From positions 2,666,001 through 2,730,000 of the forward strand of contig JASFXZ010000039.1 in assembly GCA_032209605.1 (NCBI GenBank): 64,000 nucleotides of DNA, in the 5' to 3' direction. A program made the position numbers and the translations under genes. The stretch is from Mactromeris polynyma. Taxonomy: Eukaryota; Mollusca; Bivalvia; Venerida; Mactridae. This document shows positions 61,641 through 64,000 of this stretch, piece by piece. Each line of letters starts with the position of its first letter. Within the stretch, counting starts at the first letter, position 1. The notes beneath the pieces are model-generated. The model searched no databases, was not told the origin of the DNA, and saw nothing but the letters and a program-made list of their open reading frames with translations.

Positions 61641-61800
61641 CTGTTAGATAGATCTATAGTCTTTTGAATTTGATTTTACACAATGACGACATGAGAGGTG
61701 CCCTCAGGTAAGCCAATCAAAACGTTGCTGGCAAAACACGTGGCGGTAACCAGTGGAGACATTATAACGGTAACGCCCTGTGTAGACACTTTGTGTAATA
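61641..61800 (-). promoter_or_regulatory. Probable 5' UTR exon and promoter of the unrecognised gene
   Basis: ATCTAACAG|GTAAG at 61641 (minus) is a strong donor with no good coding frame before it, in line with a non-coding first exon joined to the acceptor at 59742. Just upstream are an E-box CACGTG (61738-61743) and a CCAAT-type ATTGG (61716-61720 region). Transcription start not located. Confidence 0.35.
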
Positions 61801-62273
61801 TTGCATTGAGAGATTGGGGGCCCGGATACAATAAATTTACATTGTGAATAAAGTACATTGTTGATAATATTATATTAGTTGTGTATACATGTGTGTATAT
61901 GTTGTTTCGCTAGTGACATGTTATTATACGAGTAGTTATTGAAGCACAACTTTCGTTCTCGCTGTGCTGTAGCCTATTTTGATTTTAAGGGCTTTACAAA
62001 GTAGTAGTTCGTTATGTTGTGTGTAAAGTACACTTTTAATTTGTGCGACGTAGAAAGATGTTGTGTGGCTCCTGTTACAAAACGTGCTGAGAACATGTTA
62101 CACAATTAAGGTCAAATGAATGAGTTTCAACTAAACGACGTAAATTTGGAATCGAATACACCACTTGAGGGGCCTCATACCTTAGACCCTACGTACCATG
62201 TATAAACTATTAGCAATTGGGCATACCTGTACATTTAATAATGAAATAATCCAAATATTGTTTTAACTGCCTC

Positions 62274-62350
62274 CGTAGCGCAGTTGGCTAAGCTTCATAT
62301 TGTACACTTCGTGGCACTTTTTATGGGCGTGGGTTCGAGTCCCTGCATTT
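62274..62350 (+). repeat. tRNA-like pol III sequence (SINE head or tRNA relic)
   Basis: Box A CGTAGCGCAGTTGGCTAAG and box B GGGTTCGAGTCCC are both good, but the ends (GCCTCCG and CTGCATT) cannot form an acceptor stem and the anticodon arm is not evident. A decayed tRNA or SINE head. Confidence 0.5.
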
Positions 62351-63254
62351 TGTAACTCATTATTTTGTAGATTTTGCTTAGCAAGCTTTTCGCGCGAATA
62401 TATAAATACACAAAACAGTATATAAATGACTTTATTACAGTCAGATAAAATATAATAAAATAAATATTAACGAAAAAAATGCAAACAAAATTTGGAATAA
62501 AAATAAAACACATCAATCTATAATCGAACAATTATATCACTTCATTTAACGCTTGGTCTACGCGGATTTTGAAACTGCCTGTAATGAAATACAGAAAATA
62601 TTAAGGACATTCATATCATTTATAAGTAACCATTTCGATCGACGGTGGTATGATATAAATGTACGCCTGGATGTACACGCATACTTTCCATGCACCATAA
62701 ACTGTCAGTCGTCTTCCAGTGATATAACCAATTAAATACAAATATTATGTTATTCCACGGTTTTCTCGTGATTTCATTTACACATTCTCTATCTCCCAAA
62801 TAACAAAATAAGTCAGCGAAAACCAATCATTGAAATTGCTGTCCCCACACCTACATAAACACTGGATGGTGAAAACTCATTTTGTGTCTTGCTTGTTCCT
62901 ATATTGGTGAATCCATGACTTATATCAGCTGTTTGTTACTCACATGTGTATAACAAGTCCTTGACATTTTCATACACTTTCTTTGCTGTCATTTTTAATC
63001 AAAAATGAAATTTGACTTACTTATATAAACAACAAATGAGAATGTCGATTTAAAGTGATGTATGAATTCTTATAACTTTAAAACCGAGAAGCCAGATTTC
63101 TATGACGAGTGCGCAAGCTACAGTCGTTAATCAGCCGAACATACCTATGATTAGAAATATAGCTTAAAATCGTTTGATAAAACATAAGAACTGCTTAAGT
63201 GGGCTTTTTCCAAGCGAGCAACACTGATTAACTGACCACCATATTTATCTGAAA

Positions 63255-63335
63255 CACGGTGAAAGGGAAAGCGACATTCGCCGCCGTGTATGACTGAACA
63301 ATTTTTGAAACACGGCGCTAAACCCGATGAAAGAG
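63255..63335 (+). repeat. SINE tail relic
   Basis: GCCGCCGTGTATGACTGAAC ... ACACGGCGCTAAACCCGATG matches the 3' part of the SINE at 43027 with several changes. It directly precedes a copy of repeat R1. Confidence 0.65.
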
Positions 63336-63348
63336 AAGAAATAAGCTG

Positions 63349-63560
63349 TTACAGGGAACGCCACATACATTCGACAGTGCCTTCCCACACAGACCTCCAG
63401 GAAAACAACACTCCATAAAACATAAGGCACTTGATGAAGTTAAAGGGTACGTACGTTAGGGGACAGAGGCGCAACAATGGCCAAGCAGGCCATAAGGAAT
63501 AACTAGGAAAATAAAAGAGGACAAACAAACAAATAAAAACGACATTTGACCGAATGTCGC
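63349..63560 (+). repeat. Dispersed repeat family R1, copy 4
   Basis: GTTACAGGGAACGCCACATA, then CCCACACAGACCTCCAGGAA and CATAAGGCACTTGATGAAG; it is the best match to the copy at 8244. The rest of the window to 64000 shows nothing further. Confidence 0.65.
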
Positions 63561-64000
63561 AACATCAGCGAACATGGTCATTAAAAACCGAGCCTTATTG
63601 TTTAAATTGTGTAACATATAGATAATCAAGTAGACGACAACTCAAAGAGCCTTCGATAGGTATTACTATCATAACCCAAAAACAACCATCATGCAATGGA
63701 TATATGTAACATGAAAGACGCAAACACAAAACAATAAACAAATACGGACATTGTCGAAACATTAATAAAGTAAAGTTTGTTCTGCAATGGATACACATGG
63801 TTTCAAATTATCAATGTTTTCCAACGGAGGAAATTATTTCAGCATTTAATTCCCAACATGCGAAGTTGTTCACCGAATCGCGCGGAATGTTTTTGAAAAC
63901 ATTAGTCAAGTCTCACCAATAAGAATCGTTTAAACTTTCTCGAGGTCGTTTCAAGGCCAAAAATATTCCGCATAACCTTGCAAAGGCTTGCATTTCCCAA

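Noticed and set aside
61676..61858. 60-codon ORF as first coding exon of the unrecognised gene
   Set aside because: It ends in a stop before the donor at 61641, so it cannot be read through; at most an upstream ORF.
62274..62350. Functional tRNA gene
   Set aside because: Good A and B boxes but no closing acceptor stem and no clear anticodon arm.

Overview
The window is eukaryotic nuclear DNA. Genes are split by GT-AG introns into short exons, the sequence is clearly AT-rich, and there is no dense run of ORFs. A tRNA-headed SINE with a '...AACGGCGTTAAACCCGATGAAA' type tail and many 'GGGCCATAAC...' and 'TGACCTTTGACC...' interspersed repeats are typical of molluscan, especially bivalve, genomes, so a bivalve is the best guess. 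The species cannot be told from the sequence.

Layout. (1) 1-1403, plus strand: the last three exons of a gene resembling the DUF6589 family. (2) 3389-5064, plus strand: exons of a P2X7-receptor C-terminal-domain-like protein, with an apparent frameshift in its Cys-rich motif. (3) 8711-19120, minus strand: a 14-exon, about 665-residue gene resembling Kolobok-type DDE transposases. Its putative D-D-E residues are kept and 12 of its 13 splice junctions join cleanly in frame. (4) About 19595-21500, minus strand: a weak candidate small gene downstream of a CpG-rich patch. (5) 21.7-45.8 kb: no convincing gene. This stretch is a succession of tandem arrays (47, 721, 35, 42, 39/76, 27, 69 and 40 bp units), a 1.09-kb tandem duplication and nonautonomous DNA transposons. 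(6) 45876-61700, minus strand: an unrecognised gene of about 13 coding exons (about 290 residues), built from very short phase-matched exons. It has an exon with three 16-residue repeats, and an internal tandem duplication in which one copy of two exons has decayed. (7) 61.7-64 kb: probable promoter of that gene, then SINE and other repeat relics.

The first three genes belong to families that are expanded, and often transposon-linked, in invertebrate genomes. Together with the TTAA-flanked element at 40.7 kb, the pogo/Tigger-like MITEs and the satellites, the window reads as a repeat-rich accessory region with a few intron-rich genes in it, not as an operon-like functional system. All gene models are reconstructed by eye from splice consensus and reading phase. 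Transcript evidence is needed to fix exon ends and start sites.
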